From the NCBI RefSeq assembly GCF_000340435.2, contig NZ_CP011883.2, forward strand, positions 2,588,687 to 2,652,686: 64,000 nucleotides of DNA. Direction: 5' to 3'. The stretch comes from Mycobacterium haemophilum DSM 44634. GTDB lineage: Bacteria > Actinomycetota > Actinomycetes > Mycobacteriales > Mycobacteriaceae. Position numbers and translations under genes: made by a program. The notes beneath the pieces are model-generated. The model was not told the DNA's origin. It saw nothing but the letters and a program-made list of their open reading frames with translations, and did not search any database. This document shows positions 35,752 through 45,259 of the stretch, piece after piece (the stretch's first letter is position 1; the number at the start of each line of letters is the position of its first letter).

Positions 35752-37284
35752 ATGCCGGTAAATGCGCCCACAGCGTCGCGCCATTTGGAGGTGGAGCGCA
35801 AGTTCGACGTGGTCGAGTCGACCGTGTCCCCGTCCTTCGAGGGCATCGCTGCGGTGGCTCGCGTCGAGAAGTCACCGACGCAATCACTGGATGCGACCTA
35901 CTTCGACACGCCGACACAGGACCTGGCGCGCAATAAGGTCACCCTGCGGCGGCGCACTGGTGGTCCCGACGCGGGCTGGCACCTGAAGTTGCCGGCCGGA
36001 CCCGATGCTCGTACCGAGATCCGCGCGCCCCTGGCCGCGTCCGACGATACCGTGCCAACCGAGTTGCTGGATGTGGTGCTGGCGATTGTTCGCGACCGCC
36101 CGGTGCAGCCCATCGCGCGAATCACCACCCAACGGGAAGGCCAAGTCCTGTACGACATCAACGGCACCGCGCTCGCGGAATTCAGCAACGACCATGTCAC
36201 CGCGTGGTCTGCCGCCAGTTCGGCGGGCTCCGGCTGGGACCCCGCCGAACAACAGTGGCGCGAATGGGAACTGGAACTGGTCAATCCGAACACCAATTCC
36301 GAGCTGTTGGATCGGCTGAGCAATCGACTGCTCGATGCCGGTGCTGCCCCCGCCGCTCACGGCTCCAAGCTGGCACGGGTGCTTGGCCCGTCGTCGCAGC
36401 CGCACAGCACGCGGCCACCCGCGGACCCAGTGCACCGAGCCGTAGCCCAGCAAGTTGACGAGCTGCTGGTGTGGGACCGCGCCGTGCGCGCCGACACGGA
36501 CGACGCCGTGCATCAGATGCGGGTAACTACCCGCAAGATCCGCAGCTTGCTGCGGGACTCGCAGGATTCGTTCGGATTGTCCGACGGCGCGTGGATCCTC
36601 AATGAACTGCGTGAGCTTGCCAGTGTCCTGGGCATGGCGCGCGACGCCGAGGTTCTCGAGGAGCGCTACCAGCGCCAATTGGACCAGCTGGCACCGGAGC
36701 TGGTGCGTGGACCGATACGGGAACGTCTGGTCGAAGGCGCGCAGCGCCGCTATCAGGCCGGGCTGCGGCGGTCGCTGATCGCCATGCGGTCGCAGCGATA
36801 CTTCCGTCTGCTCGACGCCCTCGATTCGGTGGTGGCCGACATCCCGGCCGCCCCGGTCGGCGAGGAACCGGCGCCAGTCACCATTGACGCGGCCTACAAA
36901 CGGGTCCGCAAAGCCGCGAAGGCCGAGAAAGCCGCTGCCCAACAGAGCGAAGCGGGCCACGGCGGTGAACACAATGTCGATGAAGCACTACATCGAATCC
37001 GTAAGCGCGCCAAGCGACTCCGCTACACCGCGGCAGCGACTGGAGCGAACCGCGTGTCGCAGCAGGCCAAGGCCATCCAAACTCTGCTGGGTGATCACCA
37101 AGACAGCGTGGTCAGCCGCGAGCATCTGATTCACCAGACCGAGGCCGCGCACGCCGCCGGCGAGGACACCTTTACCTATGGTCTGCTCTTCCAGTTGGAA
37201 GCCGACTTTGCCGACCGTTGCCGTGGGCAACTCGACGCCGCGCTGCGCAAACTCGACAAGGCGGTGCGCAAAGCGCGGCGCTGA
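35752..37284 (+). CDS. CYTH and CHAD domain protein (Rv2226-like)
   Basis: 510 residues from ATG 35752 behind GGAGGAGAAA. The N-terminal 200 residues are a CYTH (triphosphate tunnel) domain with the diagnostic HLEVERKFD (ExExK), ATYFDTP and LRRRTGG, and a WREWELELV strand near 180. The C-terminal 280 residues are a CHAD domain, helical with paired basic/His repeats (VHQMRVTTRKIRSLLRDSQD and LHRIRKRAKRLRYTA). CYTH-CHAD proteins are thought to act on or bind polyphosphate. In M. tuberculosis the Rv2226 function is not established. rnpB lies immediately downstream on the opposite strand. Confidence 0.92.
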   Translation: MPVNAPTASRHLEVERKFDVVESTVSPSFEGIAAVARVEKSPTQSLDATYFDTPTQDLARNKVTLRRRTGGPDAGWHLKLPAGPDARTEIRAPLAASDDTVPTELLDVVLAIVRDRPVQPIARITTQREGQVLYDINGTALAEFSNDHVTAWSAASSAGSGWDPAEQQWREWELELVNPNTNSELLDRLSNRLLDAGAAPAAHGSKLARVLGPSSQPHSTRPPADPVHRAVAQQVDELLVWDRAVRADTDDAVHQMRVTTRKIRSLLRDSQDSFGLSDGAWILNELRELASVLGMARDAEVLEERYQRQLDQLAPELVRGPIRERLVEGAQRRYQAGLRRSLIAMRSQRYFRLLDALDSVVADIPAAPVGEEPAPVTIDAAYKRVRKAAKAEKAAAQQSEAGHGGEHNVDEALHRIRKRAKRLRYTAAATGANRVSQQAKAIQTLLGDHQDSVVSREHLIHQTEAAHAAGEDTFTYGLLFQLEADFADRCRGQLDAALRKLDKAVRKARR

Positions 37285-37307
37285 GCCGGGCCATCAAACC
37301 AAGCAGG

Positions 37308-37742
<435 letters not shown>

Positions 37743-37942
37743 GCGACGAACACGGTACTCGTTGCGGGGTGTCGGGGCCAGGGGCACATCGCTCGTGGCC
37801 ATGGATAGCCGAGCGTGCGGGGCGGGATCCCACGCTAGTTAAAACGCCAGTTGCTGTCCCACCAGCGGCATGCGCCTGGCCTGGATTTGGGTTGACAGCG
37901 CGGCGAGTTGCGCATTGGTGGATCCGGTCGTCAAGATGACCC

Positions 37943-38749
37943 ATGCCCTATTCTCTCGGCTTTGCCCGCAGGATCGCTGCGCTCCTCGCGACGGTGGTCG
38001 CGTCCTTTTCTGCCGCGCCCGGCGGTATAGCCGCTGCGCAGCCGGAATCCGTTGCGCCGATGGACTTTGTGGCGCTGCAGGACATCGATCCGACGATCCT
38101 GCAGGACGTCCGCTACTTTACGGCGCACAACTTCACCGGCGACCCTGTCACCGGCTATGAGACACCAATGTGCATTCTCACTCGTGATGCGGCCGAAGGA
38201 CTCAAACGCGCGCAACAGCAGTTGGAGCAGCGAGGCTACGCCTTGAAGGTGTACGACTGCTACCGTCCGCAGCGCGCGGTTAACGACTTCGCCTCATGGG
38301 CCAACGATCGCAGTGATCAGCGGATGAAAGCCGAGTTCTACCCGCGCGTCGACAAGTCGACCCTCTTCCGCGACGGGTACATCGCCGAGCAGTCGGGACA
38401 CAGCCGCGGCAGCACGGTGGACCTCACGTTGGTAAAGCTCCCGGTCATACCCGCCCGGCCGTACGTGCCCGGCGAGCCCCTGATCGATTGCACCGCACCG
38501 GCGTCGGCGCGGTTCCCAGACGAGTCAATCGACATGGGAACCGGCTTTGACTGCTTCGACACCCTTGCCCATACGCTCGATCCGCGGATCCAGGGCGACC
38601 AACTCACGAACCGGCTGCTGCTTAAAGACGCGCTGCAATCTCAAGGTTTCGTCAACTACGAGGACGAGTGGTGGCATTACACCTACCAACCAGAGCACCA
38701 TCCGGGCACCTACTTTGACTTTCCGGTCGCACAGTCGTCGCTTGGTTGA
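37943..38749 (+). CDS. Exported D-alanyl-D-alanine dipeptidase (VanX/DdpX family)
   Basis: 268 residues with a signal peptide (residues 1-34, RRIAALLATVVASFSAAP). The M15D zinc site is complete: SGHSRGSTVDLTL (His and Asp ligands) and EDEWWHYTY (catalytic Glu and His ligand); the substrate Arg is in DCYRPQRAV. The family cleaves D-Ala-D-Ala; exported forms probably recycle peptidoglycan dipeptide, in contrast to cytosolic VanX in vancomycin resistance. I recall a different gene (Rv2227) at this place in H37Rv. It stands alone between rnpB and the RNase HI gene. Confidence 0.88.
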   Translation: MPYSLGFARRIAALLATVVASFSAAPGGIAAAQPESVAPMDFVALQDIDPTILQDVRYFTAHNFTGDPVTGYETPMCILTRDAAEGLKRAQQQLEQRGYALKVYDCYRPQRAVNDFASWANDRSDQRMKAEFYPRVDKSTLFRDGYIAEQSGHSRGSTVDLTLVKLPVIPARPYVPGEPLIDCTAPASARFPDESIDMGTGFDCFDTLAHTLDPRIQGDQLTNRLLLKDALQSQGFVNYEDEWWHYTYQPEHHPGTYFDFPVAQSSLG

Positions 38750-38788
38750 TTGGGTATGAGGGCCGTTTCGGGGCCGTTCCGGCGCGCT

Positions 38789-39904
38789 TCAGAGGTAGCC
38801 GGTTTGGTTCACCAACCGCACCGAAGACGCGCCATCGGGGTAGAACTCGGCGATGCTTAATGACCCCAAGTCAAGATGTAGCCGGTACAGGAGGCCCGCA
38901 CCGGCATCCAGCGCGAGCCGCAGCAGCATCTTGATCGGCGTGACGTGTGACACCACCAGCACCGTTTCGCCCTGATATCCGGCGATGATCCGTTCACGCG
39001 CCAAGCACACCCGGCCCAGCACATCGTCGAAGCTTTCACCGCCCGGCGGCGACGCGGCGGTGTCGTGCAGCCAGCGACGATGCAGTTCCGGATCACGCGC
39101 GGCGGCCTCGGCGAACGTCAACCCCTCCCAGGCCCCGAAGTCGGTTTCGATCAGATCATCATCCACCGTCAAGTTGACGCCCAGCATGTCGGCGGCCGTT
39201 GCCGCGGTGTCGTACGCCCGTTGCAATGGCGAGGAGACCACTGCGGCGATGCCGCCGCGCTGCGCAAAATACCGCGCCGCAGCTCGAGCTTGCCGCCAAC
39301 CTACGTCATTTAGTGCCGGGTTGCCGCGTCCCGAATAGCGGCGTTGCACCGACAGCTCGGTCTGGCCGTGTCGCAGCAACAACAGCCGGGTAGGCGTACC
39401 GCGCGCACCCGTCCAGCCGGGCGCTGTTTGCGATTCCGTCGCAACGGTTTCCGCGGGCTGAGCACGCGGCAAAGCGGCTTTCTCAACCCGGCCGTCGGCG
39501 CAAGCCGCGGCGTCCATCGCCTCGTTGGCCAACCGGTCGGCGTGTGAGTTCCGGGTGCGCGGAATCCACGTATAACTGACGCGCGCCAGCCGCGACGCCA
39601 GCGTCTGCGCTTGTGTGTATAGCTCAATCAAGTCGGGGTGCTTGACTTTCCACCGCCCGGACATCTGTTCCACGACCAGCTTGGAATCCATCAAGACCGC
39701 GGCCTCGGTGGCACCCATTTTCACGGCATCGTCCAAACCTGCTATCAGGGCCCGGTACTCGGCGACGTTGTTCGTCGCTCTGCCGATCGCCTGCTTAGTC
39801 TCCGCCAGCACAGTCGAGCGGTCCGCGGTCCACACCACCGCGCCGTATCCGGCTGGTCCGGGGTTGCCTCGCGACCCGCCGTCGGCCTCGACGATAACTT
39901 TCAC
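38789..39904 (-). CDS. Bifunctional RNase HI and histidine phosphatase (alpha-ribazole phosphatase type)
   Basis: 371 residues from GTG 39904, overlapping the upstream stop as GTGA. Residues 1-135 form RNase HI with the four acidic catalytic residues in VEADGGSRGNPGP, NNVAEYRALIAGL, LMDSKLVVEQ and HADRLANEAMD. After a linker, residues 170-371 form a phosphoglycerate-mutase-like phosphatase with LLLRHGQTE and VVSHVTPIK. The M. tuberculosis counterpart Rv2228c has both RNase H and CobC-like phosphatase activities in published work. Last gene of a tight four-gene minus-strand run that includes cobC. Confidence 0.94.
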   Translation of the reverse strand: MKVIVEADGGSRGNPGPAGYGAVVWTADRSTVLAETKQAIGRATNNVAEYRALIAGLDDAVKMGATEAAVLMDSKLVVEQMSGRWKVKHPDLIELYTQAQTLASRLARVSYTWIPRTRNSHADRLANEAMDAAACADGRVEKAALPRAQPAETVATESQTAPGWTGARGTPTRLLLLRHGQTELSVQRRYSGRGNPALNDVGWRQARAAARYFAQRGGIAAVVSSPLQRAYDTAATAADMLGVNLTVDDDLIETDFGAWEGLTFAEAAARDPELHRRWLHDTAASPPGGESFDDVLGRVCLARERIIAGYQGETVLVVSHVTPIKMLLRLALDAGAGLLYRLHLDLGSLSIAEFYPDGASSVRLVNQTGYL

Positions 39905-40638
39905 TGATCGAATCCTTTGACCCGCAACAGGATCGCGCCACACTCCGGGCACCTCACCACTTCGTCGTCGGCGGCCGCCGAGATGCGGGCCAACTCGCCG
40001 CGGCCGATCTCGATCCGGCAGGCGCCGCACCGGTGTCCCTGCAATTGCCCAGCGCCCGGCCCTCCCCCAGCACGCTGTCGTTCGTAAAGCGCCGAGAGGG
40101 CGGGGTCCAGTTCCGCGGTCAGCACATCGCGCCGTGAGGAATGTTGCTGGCGGGCCTGGTCGATCTCGGCGATGGCGGCGTCGAGAGCCTGCTGAGCACC
40201 GTCCAGGTCAGCCTGCATCCTCTCGATTGCCTCTAGCTCTGCAGTTAGCTGGGCCTGCAGCTCCTCGCGGCGCTCCATGACCTCCAGCAGGGAATCTTCC
40301 AGGCTGGTCTGGCGGCGTTGCAGGGTCTCCAGCTCATGTTGTAGATCAGACAACTGCTTAGCGTCCGTCGCCCCCGACTTGAGCAGCGACCGATCTCGGT
40401 CTTCACGCTGTCGCACCGCGTCGATCTCCGACTCGAGTCGCGACACCTGGGCATCTAAGTCCTCCACCGCAATTCGCACGGCGGCCAGCCGCTCACTGAC
40501 GGCGGTATGCTCGACCTGCATCCGCTCGTAGGCCTCCCGCTGCGGTAAATGGGTGGCCCGATGCGCAATCCGGGACAGCTCAGCATCCAGCTTCGACAAC
40601 TCTAACAGCGAACGTTGTTGCGTTACTTCGGCTTTCAT
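39901..40638 (-). CDS. Coiled-coil zinc-ribbon protein (DUF164 family)
   Basis: 245 residues from ATG 40638. About 190 residues form a long antiparallel coiled coil (ELETLQRRQTSLEDSLLEVM), followed by a C4 zinc ribbon CGAC...CPEC. The actinobacterial family member Rv2229c has no settled function; structures of relatives suggest nucleic acid binding. Start ATG overlaps the Nif3-like stop (ATGA) and its own stop overlaps the RNase HI start, so all three are coupled. Confidence 0.9.
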   Translation of the reverse strand: MKAEVTQQRSLLELSKLDAELSRIAHRATHLPQREAYERMQVEHTAVSERLAAVRIAVEDLDAQVSRLESEIDAVRQREDRDRSLLKSGATDAKQLSDLQHELETLQRRQTSLEDSLLEVMERREELQAQLTAELEAIERMQADLDGAQQALDAAIAEIDQARQQHSSRRDVLTAELDPALSALYERQRAGGGPGAGQLQGHRCGACRIEIGRGELARISAAADDEVVRCPECGAILLRVKGFDQ

Positions 40639-41795
40639 GACTGATCTCTCCAACTATCACTCACATCGTTCACTCGTTTTGCCTCCAGGTTCCACGGGTC
40701 GGTGCGGATAGTGCACACCCGCACCTGCAGCGCCGCACCGAAATGGGATCGCAGCACGTCGGCGGCCTGACCGCACCACGGGAATTCGCTTGCCCAATGC
40801 GCGACGTCGATTAGCGCCACGTTTGAAGTCCGCCGATGTTCGTCGGCTGGATGGTGCCGCAGGTCGGCCGTGACATACGCCTGAACGTCCGCGGCGGCCG
40901 CGAGGCTCAGCAACGAGTCCCCGGCGCCGCCGCACACCGCGACCTGCGACACGAGCAGATCCGGGTCTCCCGTGGCGCGCACACCCGAGGATGTTTGCGG
41001 CAATGCGGCGCCAACTCTGGAGACGAAGGTACGTAGCGATTCTGGTCGCGGCAGCGATCCGATGCGACCCAAGCCGACGTCGCTAGGCGGGGGCACCAGC
41101 GCAAGGATGTCGAACGCCGGCTCTTCGTAGGGATGCGCGGCGCGCATCGCCGACAACACAGCGGCCCGTGCGCGCGCGGGTGCGACAACCTCAACCCGGT
41201 CTTCGGACACCCGCTCGACGGTGCCGATGCTGCCCACCGCGGGCGACGCCCCGTCATGCGGCAGGAACTGTCCGGTACCGGTGACGCTCCAGCTGCACTG
41301 CGAGTAGTCGCCGATGTGGCCAGCACCAGCCTCAAACACCGCCGCCTGCACCGCTGCTACGTGCTCGAGTGGCACATAGATGACCCACTTATCGAGGTCG
41401 GCCACACCGGGAAGGGGCTCGAGTACCGCGTCGACAGTGAGGCCAAGGGCGTGTGCTAGCGCGTCTGACACACCCGGTGATGCCGAGTCTGCGTTGGTGT
41501 GCGCGGTAAACAATGAACACCCGGAACGGATCAAGCGGTGTACCAGCGCACCCTTCGGCGTGCTGGCCGCCACCGTGTCGACCCCGCGTAACAGCAACGG
41601 ATGATGGGCCAGTAGCAGGCCGGCATCGGGAACTTCATCGATGACCGCGGGCGTGGCGTCGACCGCGATGGTCACCGACTCCAGCACATCCGCGGGGTCG
41701 CCGCATACCAGGCCGACCGAATCCCACGACTGGGCCAGCCGCGGCGGATAGGCCTGATCCAACACTTCGATGACGTCGGCCAGCCGCACACTCAT
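40635..41795 (-). CDS. Nif3/DUF34 family protein with inserted PII-like domain
   Basis: 386 residues from ATG 41795 (MSVRLADVIEVLDQAYPP). Motifs are WDSVGLVCGDP, LLAHHPLLLRG and FTAHTNADSA, which carry the dinuclear metal ligands of GTP cyclohydrolase 1 type 2/Nif3. The middle 120 residues (KWVIYVPLEHVAAVQAAVFE) form the PII/CutA-like insertion seen in long members. Function unsettled. ATGA overlaps join it to cobC upstream and the zinc-ribbon gene downstream. Confidence 0.9.
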   Translation of the reverse strand: MSVRLADVIEVLDQAYPPRLAQSWDSVGLVCGDPADVLESVTIAVDATPAVIDEVPDAGLLLAHHPLLLRGVDTVAASTPKGALVHRLIRSGCSLFTAHTNADSASPGVSDALAHALGLTVDAVLEPLPGVADLDKWVIYVPLEHVAAVQAAVFEAGAGHIGDYSQCSWSVTGTGQFLPHDGASPAVGSIGTVERVSEDRVEVVAPARARAAVLSAMRAAHPYEEPAFDILALVPPPSDVGLGRIGSLPRPESLRTFVSRVGAALPQTSSGVRATGDPDLLVSQVAVCGGAGDSLLSLAAAADVQAYVTADLRHHPADEHRRTSNVALIDVAHWASEFPWCGQAADVLRSHFGAALQVRVCTIRTDPWNLEAKRVNDVSDSWRDQS

Positions 41796-42856
41796 TGGCA
41801 CCTCCCAAGATTCGCGCAGGCGATCGCCTCCGAAATGGCCTGGACTAGCAGCGGCCACTCCGGGCGCACCGCCGCCCTCAGATACCGCTCGTCGAGACCG
41901 ACGAACGTGTCACACCGACGAATCGCAATTCCGTTGTTCTGCAATCTCTTTCGTACCAGTTTCGCATCAGCCATGCTGAACAATACGAACGGGGCCGCAC
42001 CGTCGACAACATCGGCACCCAGCGATCCCAGACCGGCCGCCATCTCGGCGCGCACAGCCACCAACCGCGCAGCACCGGCCGCGGCGTCGGCGACGGCATC
42101 GGCAGCACAACAGGCCGCGATAGCGGTCAGTTGCAGTGTGCCCACCGGCCAGTGCGCCCGCGAGGTGGTCAACCGCGCCAGCACTTCTGGCCAGCCAAGG
42201 GCATAGCCCACCCGCAACCCCGCCAACGACCACGTCTTGGTCAGACTGCGCAACACCAGCACGTCGGGCAGCGAGTCACCGGCCAGCGACTCCGCCTCGC
42301 CGGGAACCGAATCGGCGAACGCCTCGTCGACCACCAGAATCCGTCCAGGCCGGCGCAACGCGAGCAGCTGCTCACGGGTGTGCAACACCGAGGTGGGATT
42401 GGTCGGATTGCCCACCACGACCAGGTCGGCGTCCTCGGGTATGTTTAGCCCATCCAGGACGAACGGCGGCTCGAGCACAATATGGTGCACCGGCACCCCG
42501 GCCGCGGTCAGCGCCACGGCCGGCTCGGTGAACGAGGGCGCAACGATCGCCACCCGCGCCGGCCGCAGGTTGGGTAACAACGCGAACGCTTCCGCCGCCC
42601 CGGCCAGCGGCAGCACCTCATCGCGGGTTCGATGGTGGCGGTTGGCGACCGCGTCTTGGGCCCGGTGCACATCGTCGGCGCTTGGGTAGCGGGCCAGACC
42701 CGACAGCCGCTCAGCCAGCTGTTTCACCAGCCACTGCGGTGGTTGGCTATGACGGACGTTGACGGCGAAATCCAGCATGCCAGGCGTGACGGCCTGATCA
42801 CCGTGATAGCGCGCCGCTGTGAGGCGAATCGCCGCGCCGTGATCCAGACTCGCCAT
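41792..42856 (-). CDS. cobC: CobC-type PLP aminotransferase, putative threonine-phosphate decarboxylase
   Basis: 354 residues from ATG 42856 (MASLDHGAAIRLTAARYHGD). Fold-type I aminotransferase with DFAVNVRHSQPP, VVGNPTNPTSVLHTR, VVDEAFADSVPG and the PLP lysine in RSLTKTWSLAGLRVGYALG. Annotated as making aminopropanol phosphate for cobalamin, matching the cobD gene 1.5 kb away; a role as a histidinol-phosphate-like aminotransferase has been discussed for Rv2231c. Its stop overlaps the Nif3-like start. Divergent from ptpA. Confidence 0.9.
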   Translation of the reverse strand: MASLDHGAAIRLTAARYHGDQAVTPGMLDFAVNVRHSQPPQWLVKQLAERLSGLARYPSADDVHRAQDAVANRHHRTRDEVLPLAGAAEAFALLPNLRPARVAIVAPSFTEPAVALTAAGVPVHHIVLEPPFVLDGLNIPEDADLVVVGNPTNPTSVLHTREQLLALRRPGRILVVDEAFADSVPGEAESLAGDSLPDVLVLRSLTKTWSLAGLRVGYALGWPEVLARLTTSRAHWPVGTLQLTAIAACCAADAVADAAAGAARLVAVRAEMAAGLGSLGADVVDGAAPFVLFSMADAKLVRKRLQNNGIAIRRCDTFVGLDERYLRAAVRPEWPLLVQAISEAIACANLGRCQ

Positions 42857-42938
42857 CCGTGAAACACTAGTGCGCCACTGTGGGGGCCTGTCATGAACAC
42901 CGTCACGCCCGGGTGCGCCCATCAAGGACAATGGTCAC

Positions 42939-43040
42939 GTGGCAAGCACAGCCAATGGCCCAACTCCCCGTCCCGAGGTCGTCGCCGGCGCAAGTGCCGA
43001 CGGCACCTGTGGCGCTAAGACCGAGGTGCTCGGTGTCTGA
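42939..43040 (+). pseudogene. ptkA: Relic of the PtkA tyrosine kinase gene
   Basis: A plus-strand frame ending at 43040 reads VVAGASADGTCGAKTEVL at 42978-43031. This matches, from memory, VIAGASTDGSRGSKVDVL in the middle of H37Rv PtkA (Rv2232), a HAD-fold protein that phosphorylates PtpA. Everything before (HAD Asp motif) and after (GDRSHDVDGA) is missing, and the frame ends over the ptpA start. In H37Rv the order is cobC, ptkA, Rv2233, ptpA, so the relic sits in the expected place. It is best explained by deletion. Confidence 0.7.
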
Positions 43041-43530
43041 TTGGACTGCGCTGCACGTCACGTTTGTCTGCACCGGCAACATCTGCCGTTCGCCGATGGC
43101 CGAGAAGATGTTCGCCGACCAGCTCCGGCGGCGTGGTCTGGGCGACGCAGTCCGGGTGACCAGTGCCGGCACCGGAAACTGGCATGTGGGCGATGGCGCC
43201 GACGCGCGCGTCACCCGGGTGCTGCGTGCCCACGGCTACCCCACGGACCACTGCGCCGCCCAAATCGATGCCGACCATCTGTCGGCCGATCTGGTGGTCG
43301 CCTTGGGCCGCAACCACGTTCGAATGTTGCGACAGCTGGGGGTCGAGGACAGCCGGATACGGATGCTGCGATCATTCGATCCGAGCTCGGGTGCATATGC
43401 CCTTGACGTCGAGGACCCTTATTACGGTGACCACGACGACTTCGAAGAGGTTTTCGCCGTTATCGAGGCTGCCTTGCCGGGCCTGCACGATTGGGTCGAT
43501 GAGCGACTCGCGCAGAACGGACACCCTTGA
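43033..43530 (+). CDS. ptpA: Low-molecular-weight protein tyrosine phosphatase
   Basis: 165 residues from GTG 43033. The P-loop VCTGNICRSPMAEKM has the nucleophile Cys13 and Arg19, and the general acid Asp is in DVEDPYYGDHDDFEEVF, which also retains the Tyr-Tyr pair that PtkA phosphorylates in M. tuberculosis. PtpA is secreted into host macrophages and acts on VPS33B to block phagosome maturation. There is no classical signal peptide, as in M. tuberculosis. The upstream partner kinase gene is reduced to a relic. Stop overlaps the next start (ATGA). Confidence 0.95.
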   Translation: MSDWTALHVTFVCTGNICRSPMAEKMFADQLRRRGLGDAVRVTSAGTGNWHVGDGADARVTRVLRAHGYPTDHCAAQIDADHLSADLVVALGRNHVRMLRQLGVEDSRIRMLRSFDPSSGAYALDVEDPYYGDHDDFEEVFAVIEAALPGLHDWVDERLAQNGHP

Positions 43531-44342
43531 TGCGCCGCTTGGCGTTCTTGCTGCGGCCAGGCTGGATCGCACTGGCCTTGGTGGTTATTGCGTTCACCTA
43601 CCTATGTTTTGTGGTGCTCGCGCCGTGGCAGCTGGGAAAGAACACCAGGACATCGCGGGAAAACAGTCAAATCGAATATTCCCTCAACACGCCGCCGGTG
43701 CCGCTGAAAACCTTGCTACCGCAGCAGGATTCGTCGGCGCCGAAGGCGCAGTGGCGCCGGGTTACGGCGACCGGGCGCTATTTGCCGGACGTGCAGGTGC
43801 TGGCCCGGTTGCGGGTGGTTGATTCAGACCAGGCTTTCGAGGTGCTGGCGCCATTCGTCGTCGACGGTGGACCGACCGTCCTGGTCGACCGTGGTTACGT
43901 GCGTCCCGAACCAGGCTCGCATGTGCCGCCAATCCCCCGCCCGCCAGCTGAGGCCGTGAGCATCACGGCCCGGCTACGCGACTCCGAACCGACCGTGAAA
44001 GACAAAGGACCGTTCTCCAGGGACGGTGTCCAGCAGGTGTATTCGATTAACACCGAACAGGTCGCAGGGTTGACAAAGGTCCCGTTGGCCGGGTCCTATC
44101 TGCAGTTGGTCGACGACCAACCCGGTGGGCTCGGTGTGATCGGCATACCGCATCTCGACGCTGGACCGTTTCTGTCCTATGGCATCCAGTGGATCTCGTT
44201 TGGCATCCTCGCGCCAATTGGATTGGGCTATTTCGCCTACGCAGAGATCCGCGCCCGCCGCCAGGAGAAGCTGGCGAAACCGACACAGGCTCCGATGAGC
44301 GTCGAGGAGAAGCTGGCCGACCGCTACGGCCGCCGGCGGTAA
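43530..44342 (+). CDS. SURF1 family protein (Rv2235-like)
   Basis: 270 residues from ATG 43530, overlapping the ptpA stop; a TTG at 43527 is also open. Two transmembrane helices flank an outer domain: WIALALVVIAFTYLCFVVLA at the start and SFGILAPIGLGYFAYAEI near the end. VLVDRGYVRP and WRRVTATGRYLPD are SURF1 signatures. SURF1 helps insert haem into cytochrome oxidase subunit I, so it may serve the complex whose subunit II opens this window. Its end overlaps the convergent cobD by 19 bases. Confidence 0.92.
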   Translation: MRRLAFLLRPGWIALALVVIAFTYLCFVVLAPWQLGKNTRTSRENSQIEYSLNTPPVPLKTLLPQQDSSAPKAQWRRVTATGRYLPDVQVLARLRVVDSDQAFEVLAPFVVDGGPTVLVDRGYVRPEPGSHVPPIPRPPAEAVSITARLRDSEPTVKDKGPFSRDGVQQVYSINTEQVAGLTKVPLAGSYLQLVDDQPGGLGVIGIPHLDAGPFLSYGIQWISFGILAPIGLGYFAYAEIRARRQEKLAKPTQAPMSVEEKLADRYGRRR

Positions 44343-45259
44343 ATCGACAGCCCAGCCAGTAGTACCGCCCCCGCCTGGACCGCCCGCGACAACACCACCG
44401 CGCGACGCAGGTCGGCAACGGTAGGCAGTCGGCCGTCGCCGAGGGTGGGCCGAATCTGCAGCTCATGATGGTACTGGGTGGGTCCGCCCAGCCGCACACC
44501 GAGTGCCCCGGCGACGGCCGCCTCGACAACGCCCGCGTTGGGGCTGGGATGCCGGGCGGCGTCACGGCGCCAGGCGCGCACCGCACCCGACGGTGATCCG
44601 CCGACAACCGGTGCACACACCACCACCAACGCCGCGGTCGCCCGTGCGGCGACATAGTTGGCCGCATCATCCAATCGCGCGGCGGCCCAGCCGAATCGGA
44701 TATGCCGCGGCGAGCGGTGGCCAATCATCGAATCCAAAGTGTTGACCGCCCGGTAGACCAAAACACCGGGCACGCCGCCCGCCGTCGCCCACAGCAGCGG
44801 CGCCACCGCGGCGTCCGACGTGTTCTCCGCTACCGATTCGAGTGCCGCACGCGTAAGGCCCGCGCCGTCCAGTCCGGCGGGATCGCGCCCGCACAGCGAT
44901 GGCAGCAGCCGCCGCGCAGCTTCGACGTCGCCGCGATCCAGCAGCCGTGACATCGCCAAGCCGGTGTGTGCCAGGGAGGTTCCCCCCAATGACACCCAGC
45001 TCGCTGTGGCGGTGGTCGCGATCGACCAGAGCCGACCCCGGCGTCCGGCGCTGCGCTGCAGCACCATGCCCAGCACGCCGACCACCCCCACCAACAGGCC
45101 CAGGTGCACGCCGCCGGCAATCCTGCTGTCGCGGTAGGTGACGTGCTCCAACTTCGCGGCCGCCTGGCCAAACACCGCGACCGGGTGACCTCGTTGCGGG
45201 TCACCGAGCACCAGGTCAGCTAGGTAGCCGGCCAGCACGCCGACGAGCCGGATTGGCAT
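44324..45259 (-). CDS. cobD: Adenosylcobinamide-phosphate synthase
   Basis: Membrane enzyme that attaches aminopropanol (phosphate) to adenosylcobyric acid. 311 residues from ATG 45259 (MPIRLVGVLAGYLADLVLGD). Family motifs LADLVLGDPQRGHPVAVFG, ESVAENTSDAAVAPLLW and NTLDSMIGHRSPRHIRFGWAAARLDD are complete, with several hydrophobic helices. A longer frame to 45394 runs into the epoxide hydrolase relic and is rejected. It works with cobC, cobT and cobS of this window. Confidence 0.94.
   Translation of the reverse strand: MPIRLVGVLAGYLADLVLGDPQRGHPVAVFGQAAAKLEHVTYRDSRIAGGVHLGLLVGVVGVLGMVLQRSAGRRGRLWSIATTATASWVSLGGTSLAHTGLAMSRLLDRGDVEAARRLLPSLCGRDPAGLDGAGLTRAALESVAENTSDAAVAPLLWATAGGVPGVLVYRAVNTLDSMIGHRSPRHIRFGWAAARLDDAANYVAARATAALVVVCAPVVGGSPSGAVRAWRRDAARHPSPNAGVVEAAVAGALGVRLGGPTQYHHELQIRPTLGDGRLPTVADLRRAVVLSRAVQAGAVLLAGLSIYRRRP

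Noticed and set aside
42880..43032. Long N-terminal extension of PtpA
   Set aside because: The PtpA family begins about 10 residues before the P-loop; the extension overlaps the ptkA relic in another frame.
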